64,000 bases of DNA from Mucilaginibacter sp. MD40 (GTDB lineage Bacteria > Bacteroidota > Bacteroidia > Sphingobacteriales > Sphingobacteriaceae). The stretch covers positions 381,190 to 445,189 of the forward strand of contig NZ_NRSW01000001.1 of assembly GCF_002288635.1 (NCBI RefSeq). Direction: 5' to 3'. This document shows, one piece after another, positions 62,386 to 64,000 of the stretch (positions are counted from its first letter, which is position 1; each line of letters begins with the position of its first letter). The notes beneath the pieces are model-generated. The model was not told where the DNA came from, ran no database searches, and saw nothing but the letters and a program-made list of their open reading frames with translations. The translations under genes and the position numbers were made by a program.

Positions 62386-64000
62386 CTAAAATGAGACATT
62401 AATATTTAAAGAGTATTGTTTGGGAATTGGTAAACCGATCCGCCCGGCAGCGTCAACCGTAATGGGATCTACGTGATATGGATTCCTGGTCCAGACATAT
62501 AGGTTCTGCGCAGTTAAGGCGATCGTACAGGCGCTCATTCCGATATGTTTAAGCATAGATGGGGGTAAATAGCAGCCGATCATCACTTCCTGTAACCTGA
62601 CGTTATCGGCCGATACGATACTGTTTGTCCCGTTCTGTACCACAAATGCCCGGAAGCTGGTATTACTCGCATTATTGATATCGATACGCGGCACATCAGT
62701 ATATCTTTCGTCACCGGGTTTCTGCCATCTATCGGTGATGAGGATGCTGTTCTCATTCGTATTGCTAGAAGGATAAGGAATATAAGTGCGCATTACGTGC
62801 CCCAGGTTGAATACTAAAGAGGTCCTGGCGAAAAGCGACTTGTAACGGATGTCATGTATGAAGCCGCCGGTCCAGGGTGCCCTTGTCTTCCCGCTGTAAA
62901 CAACACTTTTGGCAATAGTGCTACTGTCCAGCTTTGCGGTCACCTGACCGTCTTTGTTGTATATCTGGGGATCTCCCTGGTTGTTAAGGCCTGCGGATCT
63001 TACACTCCATAAGCTGGATACGTCGTAACCGTTGCGGTACATCGTCGTATAATCTACCGAACCGTAAAATACCGGGTCGGGTACGTTTTTGGCGATGTTC
63101 AGATTATAGGCGCCGTTTAACGTCACCTCATAGCTGAACACCGGGGTTTTGATCACTCTTACTTTGAAAAAGGCCTCGACACCTTTGTTGGTAATCGTGC
63201 TGTAAGTCACCTTTGCATTGGTACCGGTCGTTGGATCAGTCAGCGTTGCTGTAAAGTTATTTAAGCCGGAAGTCTGACGCTGGTAGTACCTTAAATCGAA
63301 GCTATAGGCATCGTCGTTGAGCCCCATTCTGGTGTATATTTCAAAATTTTTATTGTTTGGCGGCAATAACGAAAAACTGTTATTTATGGCCTGGCTGAAA
63401 GATCCATTATTAGCCACATTGGTGCCCATCACCAGGCCAAGTCCCTGGTAAGGGCTGATCGTTTCGACCTTAAATCCGATGTTAAATAAGTTTATCGTCT
63501 TAGAATGAAAAAACTTCTCATGACCGATGTCATACTCTCCACCGCCATTGATGGTCTTCTGCCCTTCCGGAGATTTGGCATATTCACCTTGAAAGCGAAG
63601 CAATCCGTGTCTGAGTTGACCACTAAGGCCTGCACTGATATAATGGAGCACCGTTGTTGACAGGCTGCTGTTATCCAAAGCTGCCGCTGTCGTACTCAAA
63701 TTGTTCAGATTACCCCGGTTAGTCTGTGTATTATAAGCCACATGAAAGGACAAGGTACTGTCGAGCATGCTGAAGGCGAGCCGTTGATACCAGTTCGTCG
63801 ATGACTGACCTTTTTGCTGGGTAGGCTGCAGGCCGTTGACCCATATCGCATAGTTGTCCCAAAGCGTCTGTTGATACCTGATATTAGAATAGGCTGCCGG
63901 GAGGTCCGGCAGTTTAAACCTGTCAATCCCCGTTTTCAGTGTGATATTTTTAAACAGGCCGGCGATTTTTTTAAATAACAGCGCCTCGCCACTGATTCCC
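62386..64000 (-). CDS. SusC/RagA-type TonB-dependent transporter, C-terminal part
   Basis: The reading frame is open from the stop at 62386 through the window end at 64000, about 537 codons. Only the C-terminal barrel is visible: NWYQRLAFSMLDSTLSFHVA, GLSGQLRHGLLRFQGEYA, DNVRLQEVMIGCYLPPSMLK and TAQNLYVWTRNPYHVDPITV, the last being the typical SusC tail, ending LNINVSF. An internal ATG at 63768 is not the start. The STN domain and plug lie beyond the window, as would any sigma/FecR pair. Confidence 0.9.
   Translation of the reverse strand, partial: GISGEALLFKKIAGLFKNITLKTGIDRFKLPDLPAAYSNIRYQQTLWDNYAIWVNGLQPTQQKGQSSTNWYQRLAFSMLDSTLSFHVAYNTQTNRGNLNNLSTTAAALDNSSLSTTVLHYISAGLSGQLRHGLLRFQGEYAKSPEGQKTINGGGEYDIGHEKFFHSKTINLFNIGFKVETISPYQGLGLVMGTNVANNGSFSQAINNSFSLLPPNNKNFEIYTRMGLNDDAYSFDLRYYQRQTSGLNNFTATLTDPTTGTNAKVTYSTITNKGVEAFFKVRVIKTPVFSYEVTLNGAYNLNIAKNVPDPVFYGSVDYTTMYRNGYDVSSLWSVRSAGLNNQGDPQIYNKDGQVTAKLDSSTIAKSVVYSGKTRAPWTGGFIHDIRYKSLFARTSLVFNLGHVMRTYIPYPSSNTNENSILITDRWQKPGDERYTDVPRIDINNASNTSFRAFVVQNGTNSIVSADNVRLQEVMIGCYLPPSMLKHIGMSACTIALTAQNLYVWTRNPYHVDPITVDAAGRIGLPIPKQYSLNINVSF

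Noticed and set aside
63705..63926. 73-codon minus frame at the window end
   Set aside because: A shadow of the SusC reading frame, which is open through to 64000.

Overview
The window reads as chromosomal DNA of a Bacteroidota bacterium, most likely a soil or plant-associated Sphingobacteriaceae member (Mucilaginibacter/Pedobacter-like; the genus is inference). The evidence is two SusC/SusD outer-membrane uptake operons with STN/carboxypeptidase-like N-termini, an ECF sigma/FecR pair, two LytS/LytTR two-component pairs, DUF4369/TlpA thioredoxins, DUF1735 and DUF4397 lipoproteins, Bacteroidota-style mob genes, and promoters of the TAnnTTTG type. No rRNA, tRNA or CRISPR array was seen.

Layout. 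1-1209: end of an AraC regulator and a DUF1398 gene. 1646-8434: a DNA-damage/repair neighbourhood. A minus operon (122-aa unknown protein, AlkB-like dioxygenase, 80-aa unknown protein, S1/P1 nuclease, 73-aa unknown protein) is divergent from a plus operon (UmuD-like protein, UmuC polymerase, SDR oxidoreductase). An SRAP/HMCES-type abasic-site protein, a DUF5655 gene and two small genes follow. A 17-bp palindromic motif sits in the divergent promoter region and again in front of the SRAP gene, so it is a candidate SOS-type operator. The UmuD-like protein lacks both catalytic residues of the family.

8435-12580: a decayed zone with gene fragments (HAD phosphatase, beta-lactamase-like), an AraC regulator, an exported alpha/beta hydrolase and a long palindrome. 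12581-16237: a LytS-type sensor kinase and LytTR regulator, then an exported transglutaminase-like protein. 16668-22016: a mobilization module on the minus strand (HTH, unknown, ParA, small partner, candidate oriT, MobA, MobB relaxase, MobC coupling protein) without integrase or transfer apparatus in view.

22293-34928: AraC- and HxlR-controlled oxidoreductase genes (aspartyl protease-like, MBL-fold, CMD-ABM fusion, two aldo/keto reductases, amidohydrolase, muconolactone-isomerase-like, DJ-1/PfpI, dienelactone-hydrolase-like, two NAD(P)-binding SDRs), probably for detoxification of quinones, aldehydes or aromatics.

35776-46065: an ECF sigma/anti-sigma-controlled SusCD operon with a large zinc metalloprotease and a TlpA protein. 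46345-50750: an AraC pseudogene, an iron-type TonB receptor with a periplasmic partner, and a decayed copy of the 3' end of the nuclease operon from 1.6-2.1 kb. 50848-55007: an outer-membrane beta-barrel gene and a LytTR/kinase pair divergent from DUF2141 and DUF4397 genes, with repeated GAAGCGGGCA motifs that are candidate LytTR sites. 55165-64000: a second SusCD operon (SusC cut by the window end) carrying a DUF1735 lipoprotein, two TlpA thioredoxins, a trypsin-like protease and an S41 protease. Neither SusCD operon contains a carbohydrate-active enzyme, so both look aimed at peptides or proteins.
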